Origin: Sulfitobacter pontiacus
GTDB lineage: Bacteria > Pseudomonadota > Alphaproteobacteria > Rhodobacterales > Rhodobacteraceae
Direction: 5' to 3'
NCBI RefSeq assembly: GCF_040790665.1
Contig: NZ_CP160849.1
Coordinates: 1,947,501-2,011,500, forward strand
Length of the DNA stretch: 64,000 nucleotides
The position numbers were made by a program, and so were the translations under genes. Each line of letters opens with the position of its first letter. The stretch's first letter is position 1. Positions 1-9,067 of the stretch are shown here, piece by piece. The notes under the pieces were generated by a model that was given only the letters and a program-made list of their open reading frames with translations, was not told where the DNA came from and did not search any database.

Positions 1-723
1 CTGGCCTTGCAGGATACCGGCGTGGATCAGCAGGTTGCGCACGCCTTTGCGGGCGATCTGCGCGGTTTCAGGCGTGGCAGTGCCGCCGCCGCCCAATTCG
101 GTGGTGACGAATGTCTTGCCCATCGTCTCAGCCGCGTCGTCATACATGCCAAGCGCGTCGATCTCGCGCATCTCTACACTGAAAGGCGCGTTGAACGCAT
201 CGCGCGCGGCGCGGCAGCGGGCCTGCTGGTCCGCATCCTCGAGCGTGTGACAGGCGGCGAAGGGCAGAAAATCCAGCGTCTTGCCGCCCGAATGGAAATC
301 AAGCACGACATCCGCCAGCGGCAGCAGCACCCGTTGAAAGTAATCCGCGATCTTCTGGGTGGGGGTGCCATCGGGGCGGCCGGGAAAGCTGCGGTTCATG
401 TTCACCCCGTCCAGCGGAGACACCCGCGTCCCCGCCATAAAGGCGGGGTGGTTCATGAAGGGGAGGATGATCACGCGACCCGTGACATCCTTGGCCTCCA
501 AGGTCTGGGCGAGCTCGACCAAGGCCAGCGGCCCTTCGTATTCGTCGCCGTGGTTGCCGCCGGTCAGCAAGGCAGAGGGGCCGTCGCCGTTTTTCACGTG
601 GGTCACCGGAATCTGGATCGCCCCCCAAGCGCTGTCATTGCGGCTATAGGGCAGGCGCAGATAGCCATGCTGCACGCCGTCGCAGTCAAAATCGATGGTG
701 GCCGAGATAGGATTGTCCCGCAT
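1..723 (-). CDS. doeB: N-acetyl-L-2,4-diaminobutyrate deacetylase DoeB (3' end outside window)
   Basis: This is a zinc carboxypeptidase-like deacylase of the succinylglutamate desuccinylase/aspartoacylase family. It is expected to deacetylate N-alpha-acetyl-diaminobutyrate, the second step of ectoine breakdown in the cytoplasm. The first 241 residues are visible and start MRDNPISATIDFDC. The metal site reads GGNHGDEYEG (His and Glu ligands), followed by NMNRSFPG and DFHSGG, all typical of the family. The start codon lies 4 bases after the doeA stop on the same strand, so the two are almost certainly co-transcribed. The C-terminus runs off the left edge. The DoeB assignment over other aspartoacylase relatives rests on the doeA neighbour. 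Confidence 0.88.
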   Translation of the reverse strand, partial: MRDNPISATIDFDCDGVQHGYLRLPYSRNDSAWGAIQIPVTHVKNGDGPSALLTGGNHGDEYEGPLALVELAQTLEAKDVTGRVIILPFMNHPAFMAGTRVSPLDGVNMNRSFPGRPDGTPTQKIADYFQRVLLPLADVVLDFHSGGKTLDFLPFAACHTLEDADQQARCRAARDAFNAPFSVEMREIDALGMYDDAAETMGKTFVTTELGGGGTATPETAQIARKGVRNLLIHAGILQGQ

Positions 724-727
724 GGCG

Positions 728-1903
728 CTATTCCTTGATCACAAGCGCACGCGGGGTGGTGCACAGGCATTCGACACCGGTTTGCGTGATGACAATCGGC
801 TCTGTGATCTCGATCCCGCCGTCGTCAAGCCAAAGGGCGGGCATGAAGTGAAAGGTCATGCCGGGTTCCAGCACGGTGGTATCTCCTGCGCGGAACGACA
901 TGGTGCGTTCGCCCCAGTCCGGAGGGTAGGACAGGCCGATCGCATACCCGCAGCGGCTGTCCTTCTCGAACCCGCGGTTGCGCAGGGTGGTGTTGAAGGC
1001 GCGGGCGATGTCTTCGCAGCGGTTGCCGGGTTTGGCCTGCTCTAGCCCGGCATCAATCGCTTCGAGCACGGCATTCTCTGCATGAAGATACTTCTGCGGA
1101 GGCTTGCCCAAGAACAAGGTACGCGACTGCGGACATTGATAGCGTCGGTGCGCGCCCGCGATTTCAAAGAACGTGCCTTCGTTGTTGCGCAGGGGAGCAT
1201 CGTCCCATGTGATATGCGGCGCGGTGGCATCCAGACCCGAGGGCGTCATGGGCACGCAGGCGGGGTAGTCGCCCCAATGCCCTTCGGCCCCGCTGACCGA
1301 GGCGTGATAGATGTCCGCGATCAGGTCGTTCTTGCGCATCCCGACCTCGGCCTTTTCGCGGATCACCTCGTGCATCCGTTCAACGATCCGCGCGGCGCGG
1401 CGCATATATTCAAGCTCTGTCGGGGATTTCACCGCACGTTGCCAGTTCACCAGTGCCGTGGCGTTCTGGATATTGACGCCCGGCAGCCGCGTTTGCAGCG
1501 TCAGAAACGCCGAAGCGGTAAAGTAATAGTTGTCCAGCTCGAACCCGATGCGTGCATTCTCTAGACCGCGGTCCGCGATGAGACGGGCGAGTTCCTCCAT
1601 CGGGTGTTTGTCGGGGTTCTGGACGTAGGTGTCATCGTAGCCGACGATATTGTCATCATCCAGATAGGTGGTGCGCTGGGCACCGGCGCTGTCCATGGCG
1701 CGACCCCACCAGACGGGCTGGCCTTCGTGGGTCAGCAGCACGCCTTGATGCACGTAGAACGACCACCCGTCATAGCCCGCCAGCCACGCCATATTGGACG
1801 GATCGGTGACAAACAGCGCGTCCAGCCCGCGGTTGGCCATTTCGGCGCGTGTTTTCGCCAGACGTGCTGCATATTCGTGCTGTGTAAAAGAATGGTCGAT
1901 CAT
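728..1903 (-). CDS. doeA: Ectoine hydrolase DoeA
   Basis: A 391-residue protein of the M24 (creatinase/aminopeptidase P-like) fold. DoeA opens the ectoine ring to give N-acetyl-diaminobutyrate, which DoeB then deacetylates, letting the cell use the osmolyte as carbon and nitrogen. The N-terminal creatinase-like domain carries PSNMAWLAGYDGWSFYVHQG. The C-terminal pita-bread domain carries GHWGDYPACVPM and GYAIGLSYPPDWGE. An AGGAA ribosome site precedes the ATG. The gene diverges from the AsnC-type regulator at 2022, the arrangement known for ectoine-degradation clusters of marine proteobacteria. Size and motifs fit the family well. Confidence 0.9.
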   Translation of the reverse strand: MIDHSFTQHEYAARLAKTRAEMANRGLDALFVTDPSNMAWLAGYDGWSFYVHQGVLLTHEGQPVWWGRAMDSAGAQRTTYLDDDNIVGYDDTYVQNPDKHPMEELARLIADRGLENARIGFELDNYYFTASAFLTLQTRLPGVNIQNATALVNWQRAVKSPTELEYMRRAARIVERMHEVIREKAEVGMRKNDLIADIYHASVSGAEGHWGDYPACVPMTPSGLDATAPHITWDDAPLRNNEGTFFEIAGAHRRYQCPQSRTLFLGKPPQKYLHAENAVLEAIDAGLEQAKPGNRCEDIARAFNTTLRNRGFEKDSRCGYAIGLSYPPDWGERTMSFRAGDTTVLEPGMTFHFMPALWLDDGGIEITEPIVITQTGVECLCTTPRALVIKE

Positions 1904-2021
1904 GTGGGGATTCCTGCCAGGGTATTGTGCGAGTTTAGCTTTTTCGCGCTGTGCATTTATGCGAATAATGCGGCTACGCGGGTAAAAGCTGCAAACTTGT
2001 GTAAGATATGGGGAATTTAGG
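1904..2021. promoter_or_regulatory. Divergent promoter region doeA / AsnC regulator
   Basis: This 118-bp gap separates two divergent starts and must hold both promoters. It is A+T-rich for the locus and contains tttatgcgaataatgcgg and related AT tracts of the kind Lrp/AsnC proteins bind. No exact operator can be assigned by eye. Control of doeAB by the adjacent regulator is inferred from gene order and from known ectoine clusters. Confidence 0.5.
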
Positions 2022-2477
2022 ATGATTGACGCGATAGACCGGAAAATCCTGCATCACGTGCAACGCGACAATCTGCTCACCAGCGCGCGCCTTTCCGAAC
2101 TGGTCGGGCTGTCGCAAACCTCGGTCCAGCGGCGCCTTGCGCGGTTGCGAGCGACCAAGGCGATCGAGGCCGATATCGCCGTCGTCTCGCCCGAGGCCGT
2201 GGGCCGTCCCCTGACCATGCTCATCGCGGTGGAACTGGCGCGGGAACGGTCCGATATCATCGACCGTTTCAAGCGAGCGGTGCGGGAGCGGGCAGAAGTA
2301 ATGAGCGCCTACTACGTGACCGGAGAGACCGACTTTATGCTGATCGTCAGCGCCAAGGACATGCAGGATTACGAGGCGTTCACCCGCGATTTTTTCTACA
2401 ACAACCCCGATATCAAAGGGTTCAAAACCACCGTGGTGATGGACCGGATCAAGGCGTCATTCACCTTGCCGGTCTGA
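2022..2477 (+). CDS. AsnC/Lrp-family regulator of ectoine catabolism (DoeX/AsnR-like)
   Basis: A 151-residue Lrp/AsnC transcription factor. The N-terminal winged helix (residues about 3-60; DAIDRKILHHVQRDNLLTSARLSELVGLSQ) precedes an AsnC_trans_reg RAM domain ending near AFTRDFFYNNPDIKGFKT. Members of this family form octamers and sense small molecules through the RAM domain. The gene is divergent from doeA, as in characterised ectoine operons where the regulator responds to ectoine-derived intermediates (alpha-ADABA and DABA). The ATG is preceded by AGG only 1 to 3 bases upstream, so the ribosome site is weak. Confidence 0.85.
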   Translation: MIDAIDRKILHHVQRDNLLTSARLSELVGLSQTSVQRRLARLRATKAIEADIAVVSPEAVGRPLTMLIAVELARERSDIIDRFKRAVRERAEVMSAYYVTGETDFMLIVSAKDMQDYEAFTRDFFYNNPDIKGFKTTVVMDRIKASFTLPV

Positions 2478-2498
2478 TCACCACAATGGGTTGGTGGG

Positions 2499-2939
2499 CT
2501 AGGCGCTTTCCGCCTGCTTTTGCGACCACTCGGGTAGCGGAAAAAGCGTGTCGTAGATCAGGTTAAACACGTAGGAATAAACGAGGTAGAATGCCGCCAG
2601 TGCGATATCCAGCACGAAGGCATCCCACAGGCTGATCCCCAGATACCACGCGATGAAGGGCAACAGAACCATCAGCAGCCCCGCCTCGAACACCAGCGCG
2701 TGCAGCACCCGGACGATGCGCGATTTCAGGGTGGTTCCAGTCAGCCGTTGTAAGGCCAAGTCGAAAAGCACGTTATAGCCAAGGTTCCAAAGCGTCGCGA
2801 GCGTGGCGCTGACAATGCCCACGACACCAAAGTCATGTAGGGGCACGTCAAACAGGATCGCGCCTGCGGGGATCACAAGGATCAGCGCGATGATTTCAAA
2901 ACTGATGGCGTGGCGAAGACGGTCAAATGCAGAGCGCAT
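2499..2939 (-). CDS. PACE-family efflux transporter (paired bacterial transmembrane domain)
   Basis: A four-helix inner-membrane protein of the proteobacterial antimicrobial compound efflux family (AceI-like). It has two tandem BTP repeats: RLRHAISFEIIALILVIPAGAI with WNLGYNVLFDLALQR, then RVLHALVFEAGLLMVLLPF with LAAFYLVYSYVFNLIYDTLFP. The membrane-embedded glutamate in ISFE and the matching VFE are hallmarks. AceI relatives export chlorhexidine and short-chain diamines by proton antiport; the substrate here is unknown. MRSAF at 2939 aligns best with family starts; an in-frame ATG lies at 2951. It converges on the AsnC regulator, with 21 bases between their stops. Confidence 0.85.
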   Translation of the reverse strand: MRSAFDRLRHAISFEIIALILVIPAGAILFDVPLHDFGVVGIVSATLATLWNLGYNVLFDLALQRLTGTTLKSRIVRVLHALVFEAGLLMVLLPFIAWYLGISLWDAFVLDIALAAFYLVYSYVFNLIYDTLFPLPEWSQKQAESA

Positions 2940-2951
2940 GTTATACCTCAT

Positions 2952-3209
2952 TGAAGGGCCGGGTCGTCCCGACAGTTTTCCATTCAGGGGAGGTCGTCCT
3001 CACACTGCCATAGGTGGCAAAGCCGCGCGGGTTTTTCAAGAGCAATCGGGCCACCGCCCCTTTACCGAACAGTCCCGCGGGGCATCCGGCACTCTGGCGT
3101 TCTATCGATACAAATCGATTTGCTTGAATATTCATCATTGAGTAAAATACGGCGGATACATGGGCCCACTGCTGAAGTAAGGGCACCGTAAGAGTATGAT
3201 ACGAGTGGG
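2952..3209. other. Intergenic region upstream of the KaiC-like gene
   Basis: This gap of about 258 bp holds no convincing gene. It becomes A+T-rich near 3100-3180, which suits a promoter for the rightward kaiC-like operon or for the leftward PACE gene. No EcfG-type GGAAC/CGTT pair is seen. Confidence 0.35.
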
Positions 3210-3218
3210 GTGCAAGTA

Positions 3219-4736
3219 ATGGGCGATCGTACCACTGGGGCGGCGCAGACGCGGCTGTCGACAGGGACGTCTGGTTTGGATGATGTGCTGTGTGGCGGGT
3301 TGACCCCGCATCGGCTGTATCTTGTCGAGGGGACGCCGGGGTCCGGCAAAACAACGCTTGCGTTGAAGTTCCTCATGAATGGTCGCGAAAATGGTGAGCG
3401 CGGGCTTTATATCACGCTTTCCGAAACGGTAGACGAGCTCACCGCTGTCGCACAGTCCCACTCCTGGACGCTAGACGATATTGATCTGTACGAGCTGGTC
3501 GCGGAAGACGAGTACAGCTCTGATCGGGAGCAATCCTTGCTGCACCCAAGCGAAGTCGAACTTGGGGAGACCGTGCGTGGTATCATCAATCTGGTGGAAG
3601 AGAATAATCCGACCCGTGTCGTTCTCGACAGCCTGTCAGAGCTGCGCTTGCTGGCGCAGAACCCCCTGCGCTACCGTCGGCAAATCCTAGCGCTAAAGCA
3701 TTTCTTTGCGCGGCGTAATTGCACGGTCTTGATGCTGGACGACCGCACGGCTGAACCGGGGGATCTACAGCTTCACTCCATCGCGCATGGCGTCGTCTCG
3801 CTTGAACAACTGGCCAATGATTTCGGGTCGGAACGGCGCAGGTTGCGTGTGATCAAGATGCGCGGCCTGAAGTATCATGGCGGCTACCACGATTTTACCA
3901 TCGAAAAGGGCGGGTTGTGCGTCTACCCGCGCCTGATCGCGGCGGATCACGCGCGCGATTTTTCGGCTGATGCGGTGACAACGGGGCTGGACGAGCTCGA
4001 CGCTTTGCTGGGCGGGGGGCTTGTGCCCGGCACCAATGCGCTGCTGGCCGGTCCTGCTGGCGTGGGCAAGACAACGACGGCGGTGCGCTGCATGCTGGCC
4101 GCGCTGAACCGAGGCGAGAAAGCCGCGTATTTCCTGTTCGACGAGCGGCTGTCGACGTTGCTTACCCGCTCGCGGGCGCTTGGCATGGATGTGCAGCCGT
4201 TCATCGACAACGGGCAGTTGGAAATCCGGCAGATCGATCCGGCGGAACTGTCGCCCGGTGAATTCGCCAGCGCGGTGCGCACGACGGTCGAAAAGGACGG
4301 GGTAAGCGTTGTCGCGATCGACAGCCTCAACGCCTATTTGCACGCCATGCCAAGTGACAATTTCCTTGTGCTACAGATGCATGAACTGCTCAGCTATCTC
4401 GCGCAGCAGGGCGTGGTGTCGCTGATGATCCTTGGGCAACATGGTGTCACAGGGGAACTGCGGACCGACATCGATATCAGCTATCTTGCCGATACCGTCA
4501 TGATGCTGCGGTTTTTCGAGGCCGAAGGCGAGGTGCGCAAATCCATCGCGGTGATCAAGACCCGTACGTCTGACCATGAACGCAGCATCCGTGAATTCAA
4601 GATCGACGCGACTGGTATCGTGATCGGCGAACCTATCCGCAGTTTCTCGGGTGTGTTGTCGGGGACGCCGGTGTTCACGCAGCGCACAGACGCGCTTTTG
4701 CAGCTCGATCCTCAAACCAGCGACGGTGCAAAGTGA
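3219..4736 (+). CDS. KaiC-like double-domain RecA-superfamily ATPase
   Basis: A 505-residue cytoplasmic ATPase with two tandem KaiC domains. The first P-loop is GTPGSGKT (residues 38-45) and the second GPAGVGKT (about 278-285). Both domains have the KaiC acidic residue after the P-loop strand (ITLSET and LFDE). KaiC forms hexamers and runs the circadian clock in cyanobacteria; in other bacteria such proteins are linked to stress and light signalling. No kaiB or kaiA is in the window. The stop overlaps the start of the kinase gene downstream, implying a shared operon. An upstream in-frame GTG at 3210 is possible, but ATG 3219 is preferred. Confidence 0.88.
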   Translation: MGDRTTGAAQTRLSTGTSGLDDVLCGGLTPHRLYLVEGTPGSGKTTLALKFLMNGRENGERGLYITLSETVDELTAVAQSHSWTLDDIDLYELVAEDEYSSDREQSLLHPSEVELGETVRGIINLVEENNPTRVVLDSLSELRLLAQNPLRYRRQILALKHFFARRNCTVLMLDDRTAEPGDLQLHSIAHGVVSLEQLANDFGSERRRLRVIKMRGLKYHGGYHDFTIEKGGLCVYPRLIAADHARDFSADAVTTGLDELDALLGGGLVPGTNALLAGPAGVGKTTTAVRCMLAALNRGEKAAYFLFDERLSTLLTRSRALGMDVQPFIDNGQLEIRQIDPAELSPGEFASAVRTTVEKDGVSVVAIDSLNAYLHAMPSDNFLVLQMHELLSYLAQQGVVSLMILGQHGVTGELRTDIDISYLADTVMMLRFFEAEGEVRKSIAVIKTRTSDHERSIREFKIDATGIVIGEPIRSFSGVLSGTPVFTQRTDALLQLDPQTSDGAK

Positions 4737-6202
4737 CACCACAAATGGCATCGTCATCCGAGCCAGAGACCCCGGATGATGCGCTTTTGGTCTCTGTCGG
4801 TATTCTCGCGCCACGCGGACGGGATGCGGCTGTCGCCGGGCAGTTGCTCGACCAGCATGATATTGCATCGACATCCGTCGCCTCCCTTGGGGAGCTTGCA
4901 GGCCTCATCGGGCGGCAAATCGGCGCGATTTTGGTGACCGAAGAGGCGCTGGCAGGCGTCGGGGTCGATACCTTGCAAGAGGCGTTGGCCGCGCAGCCCC
5001 CTTGGTCGGATGTCCCGTTTATCGTGCTGGCCAATGGCACGTCCTCCAGCCGCAGCAACGACGCAGCGGCAAGGATTGACCAGCTGAGCAACGCGGTGCT
5101 CTTGTCGCGCCCTTTGCACGCAGAGGAGCTGGTACGCTCGGTGCGCTCCGCGCTCAAGGCGCGGCGGCGGCAGCATGAGGCGCGCAAACATCTGGAGCAG
5201 CTTGAACTGCGGGAACGTCAGCTGTTCGAGAGTGAGGCAAAGTTCCACGCGATTGCGAATTCGGTCGATCAGATGATCTGGTCCACTTTGCCGGACGGGT
5301 TTCACGATTATTACAACGACCGCTGGTATGAATTCACCGGTGTGCCCGAAGGATCGACCGACGGCGAGGGCTGGAACGGCATGTTCCATCCCGACGATCA
5401 GGAAAAAGCCTGGGCGCGTTGGGGTCACAGTCTTGAGACCGGCGAGCACTATGAAATCGAATATCGCCTGCGGCACCGCACGGGGCAGTATCGGTGGGTG
5501 CTGGGGCGTGCCCAGCCTGTGCGCGACGAGGCCGGCCGGATCACGCGCTGGTATGGCACCTGCACGGATATACACGAGATCAAGGTCGCCGAAGAACAGC
5601 GGCAGTTGATGCTGGGCGAGATGAACCATCGGGTGAAAAATACCCTTGCGATGGTCAATGTCATGGTGTCGCAGACGCTGCGCCAGTCCGAAAACCTGAA
5701 GGATGCACAGGTCGCTATCCAATCGCGGATTGGCATGATGGCGCAGGCGCATGACCGTTTGATCAAGGCCGCATGGGCACAGACGCGCATCCTCGAGGTG
5801 ATCGAGGCCGCGTTGGCCCCTCATCGGACGGGTGAGGGACGGTTCGCGATAGAGGGGCCGGACGTGCCCATCGGGTCCAAACAGGCGCTGGCCTTAACGA
5901 TGGCGTTGCACGAACTGTCGACCAACGCCACGAAATACGGCGCTTTGTCCGGTGACGGGGACAACGGCAAGATTGCGGTGCGGTGGAAGGTCGCTCGGGC
6001 AAGCGATGGGGCAGAGGTGTTTCACCTTAGCTGGACCGAAAGCGGGGGCCCATTGGTGACACCGCCAAGCCGCAAAGGCTTTGGCAGTCGGATGATAGAA
6101 CAAGCGCTCGCCGGATATTTTAACGGATCGGCGGAACTAAATTACGCGCCAGAGGGTTTGAGCTTTATGCTACAAGCTCCACTGGCAGGTTTGACGATCT
6201 AA
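4733..6202 (+). CDS. PAS/HWE-family sensor histidine kinase with degenerate receiver domain
   Basis: A 489-residue soluble kinase. Residues about 15-135 resemble a receiver domain, but the phosphoacceptor position reads ILVTEEAL and lacks the expected aspartate. A PAS/PAC domain follows (about 160-290; DYYNDRWYEFTGVPEGS ... WYGTCTDIHEIK). The H-box is LGEMNHRVKNTLA with His299, and the ATP lid region holds HELSTNATKYGALS. The H-box and short Bergerat domain define HWE/HisKA2 kinases, common in alphaproteobacterial stress and light responses. GTG 4733 overlaps the kaiC stop; ATG 4745 is an alternative start. It probably phosphorylates the response regulator at 6224. Confidence 0.88.
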   Translation: MTPQMASSSEPETPDDALLVSVGILAPRGRDAAVAGQLLDQHDIASTSVASLGELAGLIGRQIGAILVTEEALAGVGVDTLQEALAAQPPWSDVPFIVLANGTSSSRSNDAAARIDQLSNAVLLSRPLHAEELVRSVRSALKARRRQHEARKHLEQLELRERQLFESEAKFHAIANSVDQMIWSTLPDGFHDYYNDRWYEFTGVPEGSTDGEGWNGMFHPDDQEKAWARWGHSLETGEHYEIEYRLRHRTGQYRWVLGRAQPVRDEAGRITRWYGTCTDIHEIKVAEEQRQLMLGEMNHRVKNTLAMVNVMVSQTLRQSENLKDAQVAIQSRIGMMAQAHDRLIKAAWAQTRILEVIEAALAPHRTGEGRFAIEGPDVPIGSKQALALTMALHELSTNATKYGALSGDGDNGKIAVRWKVARASDGAEVFHLSWTESGGPLVTPPSRKGFGSRMIEQALAGYFNGSAELNYAPEGLSFMLQAPLAGLTI

Positions 6203-6223
6203 GAATGGTGCTCTGCAAGCCCA

Positions 6224-6631
6224 TTGATCATTAATGAAAGCTGTCCAAACGTGGATTATCAGAACCTACCCGCCGTGCTGATCGTAGAAGATGAACCGCT
6301 GATCCGTATGGGGGCCGTCGATATGATCGAAGAGGCCGGCTTTAAGACCTATGAAGCCGGATCGGCCGACGAAGCCATCGAAGTGATGCAGACGCATTCT
6401 GATATTGGCATCCTATTTACCGATATTGATATGCCCGGCACCATGAACGGGCTCAAACTGGCGGCCTATGTGCGCACAACCTGGCCTCCGGTGGTGATCA
6501 TGATTGCGTCGGGCGTGATCGAGCTTGACGAAGCGGACGTGCCAAGCGGGGCTGCCTTTGTGCCCAAGCCCTATGCCACGAACCATGTGACCAAGATGTT
6601 GCACGAAGCCACAGGGCAGGTGGGGGCCTGA
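6224..6631 (+). CDS. Single-domain response regulator
   Basis: A 135-residue stand-alone receiver protein. The acidic pair is VEDE (E22, D23), the phosphoacceptor is D67 in FTDIDMPG, and the conserved lysine lies in VPKPYAT. With no output domain it must act by protein contact or as a phosphate shuttle or sink. It follows the HWE kinase by 21 bases, and kinase plus stand-alone receiver is a standard pairing. The start is uncertain: TTG at 6224 gives 135 residues and GTG at 6251 removes nine. Weak start codons here may keep its level low. Confidence 0.85.
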   Translation: MIINESCPNVDYQNLPAVLIVEDEPLIRMGAVDMIEEAGFKTYEAGSADEAIEVMQTHSDIGILFTDIDMPGTMNGLKLAAYVRTTWPPVVIMIASGVIELDEADVPSGAAFVPKPYATNHVTKMLHEATGQVGA

Positions 6632-6759
6632 TCTTGCGGTCACAGGCGTCTGGCTGCACGAATTCCCCGGATCAAAACTGGTAGAATGCGATAGCTGCGC
6701 TAGCTCAGTCACAACCCCGACATGTCACGTGATTTCGTGACGCCGGAATGGAGAGTGAT

Positions 6760-8430
6760 TTGAGCAAACTACGATACCTCGCGGGTCTGATGGCCACCCT
6801 TCTGATTTTTGCGGCACCGCTTTGGGCGCAGGAGGAAGAGGAGGCCTGCGACACCGCCCGCTGGTATTGCGTCGAGGCATTGAACAGCGGTCTGCCCGCG
6901 GTCACGCCAGAAATCGACCGCGAAACACCCCGTGCGACGATGGAAAGCCTTGTGCGGGCCGTGCGCCGCGATGATTGGGTCGGTGCCGCGCATCTGCTTG
7001 ACCTGTCCGATATCCAGCAGGATCGCCAGCAGGACGTGGGGACATCGCTGATCCGACAGCTTGAAACCGTGATCAGCCGGAAAACTGTGATCAACTGGGA
7101 CAACCTGCTGGACCGGCCCGATGCGCTGGATGCGACATCCACCTCTGACAAGGCGATGGCGGGCACGCCGCGCAAATCGCTGTTGCTCTGGACGCTTGAT
7201 ATGGACGACTACCCCGCGTCCATCCGCCTGAACCGGATCAAGCCCGAAGGGGGCGACCCTGTCTGGGTGTTCTCGCGCCACACGGTGCAGAATATTCCGC
7301 GGCTCTACACCCGTTACGGGCCCGGCCGGCTTGAAACCATGCTGCCCGATGTGCTGACAGAAAACACGGTCGTTGACCTTGCGCTGTGGGAACTCATCGG
7401 CCTGCCGGTGCTGATCGCGCTGGCGATTTACGTGGCGCGACTGGTCTGGTTGCTGACAGGGTGGATCGCGGAGCGTGTGCCGTCGCAGCTGGCACGGCAG
7501 ATATTCCGATCGGTACGCGGGCCCGCCTGCGTGGGCGTGTCGACCCTGTTCGTCATGGTGGTCGAGGCCAAGATTTTCTCTTTCTCGGCAGAGCTTACGA
7601 CAGTGCTGGTGCCGACCGCATGGCTGGGGCTGATCGGGGCGGGGCTGTGGTTTGTGGTCAATTGCGTCGAGGTTATCCTGGATCACCTGACGCAGGTCGA
7701 GGAAACCGATCTGACCCTCAAGGAAGAGGTGCACAAACGTACCACCGCAACGCGGATCTCGGCGGCGCGTCGGGTCTTTGTTGTAGCTGTCGTGCTGGTC
7801 GGCGGCGGTATATTCCTGTCGCAGACCAATGTGTTCCAGAACCTCGGGCTGACGTTGCTGGGGACGGCTGGGGCGGTCACCCTTGTCTTGGGCTTTGCCG
7901 CGCGCAGCATATTAAGCAATATCATGTCGTCGTTGCAGATCGCCTTGAACGGGTCAGCCAAGATCGGCGACCGTATCGTGTTCAACGACGCGCTATGCCA
8001 CGTGGAGCGGATCCATTTCACCTATGTGCAACTGCGCGACTGGGATGGCACGCGGCTGGTCGTGCCGGTGACCGAATTCGTCTCTACCCCGTTCAAGAAC
8101 TGGACCATGCAGGAGCCGGAAATGTTGCGCATCGTTAAGATCAAACTGTCTCACACCGCAGATGTGGATGCATTGCGCGACGCTTTCGACAAGGTGATCG
8201 ACGCGCTGGACGAGAACTACGTGGGTAATCGAGATGATGTATGCGTGCGGGTCGCGGGGCAGGACGTACTGGGCAAGGACGTCTGGTTCCTCGTGCCCTG
8301 TGCCGACCCCAACACGTCGTGGGAGGCCGCCTGCGACGCGCGTGAAGGCATCATGGCAGAGATCCACAAGCTCGCCGAGAAAGAGGGGGTCGATTACTTC
8401 CCCCAAGCGACCGCGGCAGAGGCAAGCTGA
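6760..8430 (+). CDS. MscS-family mechanosensitive channel with signal peptide
   Basis: An inner-membrane protein of about 556 residues. An N-terminal signal peptide (YLAGLMATLLIFAAPLWA) is followed by a periplasmic domain of about 170 residues, five or so hydrophobic helices, and the MscS pore and beta domain. The pore helix region reads LTLLGTAGAVTLVLGFAAR, followed by NIMSSLQIALNGSAKIGDRI. MscS proteins open under membrane tension to release osmolytes, which suits an osmolyte-handling host. GGAGAG sits 5 bases before TTG 6760, so TTG is preferred over ATG 6748, which has no ribosome site. A strong terminator follows at 8468. Confidence 0.87.
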   Translation: MSKLRYLAGLMATLLIFAAPLWAQEEEEACDTARWYCVEALNSGLPAVTPEIDRETPRATMESLVRAVRRDDWVGAAHLLDLSDIQQDRQQDVGTSLIRQLETVISRKTVINWDNLLDRPDALDATSTSDKAMAGTPRKSLLLWTLDMDDYPASIRLNRIKPEGGDPVWVFSRHTVQNIPRLYTRYGPGRLETMLPDVLTENTVVDLALWELIGLPVLIALAIYVARLVWLLTGWIAERVPSQLARQIFRSVRGPACVGVSTLFVMVVEAKIFSFSAELTTVLVPTAWLGLIGAGLWFVVNCVEVILDHLTQVEETDLTLKEEVHKRTTATRISAARRVFVVAVVLVGGGIFLSQTNVFQNLGLTLLGTAGAVTLVLGFAARSILSNIMSSLQIALNGSAKIGDRIVFNDALCHVERIHFTYVQLRDWDGTRLVVPVTEFVSTPFKNWTMQEPEMLRIVKIKLSHTADVDALRDAFDKVIDALDENYVGNRDDVCVRVAGQDVLGKDVWFLVPCADPNTSWEAACDAREGIMAEIHKLAEKEGVDYFPQATAAEAS

Positions 8431-8467
8431 AGCCGCGACACGGTTTTTCGAGGTAGGCAGACATGAG

Positions 8468-8496
8468 AAAAGCCCCGCTGATCCAGCGGGGCTTTT
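8468..8496. terminator. Bidirectional rho-independent terminator
   Basis: A 13-bp perfect stem (AAAAGCCCCGCTG / CAGCGGGGCTTTT) with a 3-base loop. A and T runs flank it, so it can stop transcription from both sides: the mscS gene and the convergent DUF892 gene. Confidence 0.93.
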
Positions 8497-8534
8497 GCAT
8501 ATTGAGTGGGGGCTACGCCCCAACTGTCGCAAAC

Positions 8535-9029
8535 TTAGGCTGCGGCTTTGTTCACGCCACCTGTCGCGATGTCTGTCATGCGGCGGTCACCGTCATAGGT
8601 CTGGTCCAGACATTCCTGTAGGATGGCACCGTCTTCGTCTTTGCCCAGACGGTTGGCAAAGGCGACAAGGCAGCCGTATCCGGCCAGCGCGTAATGCACC
8701 ATGCGCTGATACTGTGTGATGATCATGGCGTCGCGTACGTCGTCGTCGCCATAGTCTTCTTCCAGCGCGTGGGCCTTCGCCTCGGCCACAAGCCCTTCCA
8801 TCCCTTTGCAATGTTCACCAGTAGGCGAAATACCGTGGGCGTTGCAGATCTCGGCAATCTTTTCCATGCCGTCGCTGATGCCGTTCGATCCGGCGATCAG
8901 GGCTTCGGAAAGCTCTTTATCCTTGGCGGCACGGCCTAGGGCGACGACCACATCCAGCGACTGTTTGTTCGCGCTGTACAGGTCTTGGAGTTGGTCATGG
9001 TACACGTCTTTAAGGCTGTTCATCGGCAT
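8535..9029 (-). CDS. DUF892 (YciE/YciF-like) ferritin-like stress protein
   Basis: A 164-residue all-helical protein of the YciE/YciF family, start MPMNSLKDVYHDQLQDLY. The family has a ferritin-like diiron fold and is induced by general stress in many bacteria, but its biochemical function is unknown. Expected metal ligands lie in the DQLQDLYSANKQ helix and later Glu/His residues (KMEGLVAEAKAHALEEDYGDDDV). A good AAGGAG ribosome site precedes ATG 9029; a longer in-frame start at 9095 has none. An EcfG-like promoter lies about 40 bases upstream. Confidence 0.88.
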   Translation of the reverse strand: MPMNSLKDVYHDQLQDLYSANKQSLDVVVALGRAAKDKELSEALIAGSNGISDGMEKIAEICNAHGISPTGEHCKGMEGLVAEAKAHALEEDYGDDDVRDAMIITQYQRMVHYALAGYGCLVAFANRLGKDEDGAILQECLDQTYDGDRRMTDIATGGVNKAAA

Positions 9030-9067
9030 GTCGATCTCCTTTGCGATGTGATTTGTATTCCCTGTCC

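Noticed and set aside
4754-5824. Long antisense frame in the histidine kinase gene
   Set aside because: No domain resemblance, and the opposite strand encodes a complete PAS/HWE kinase.
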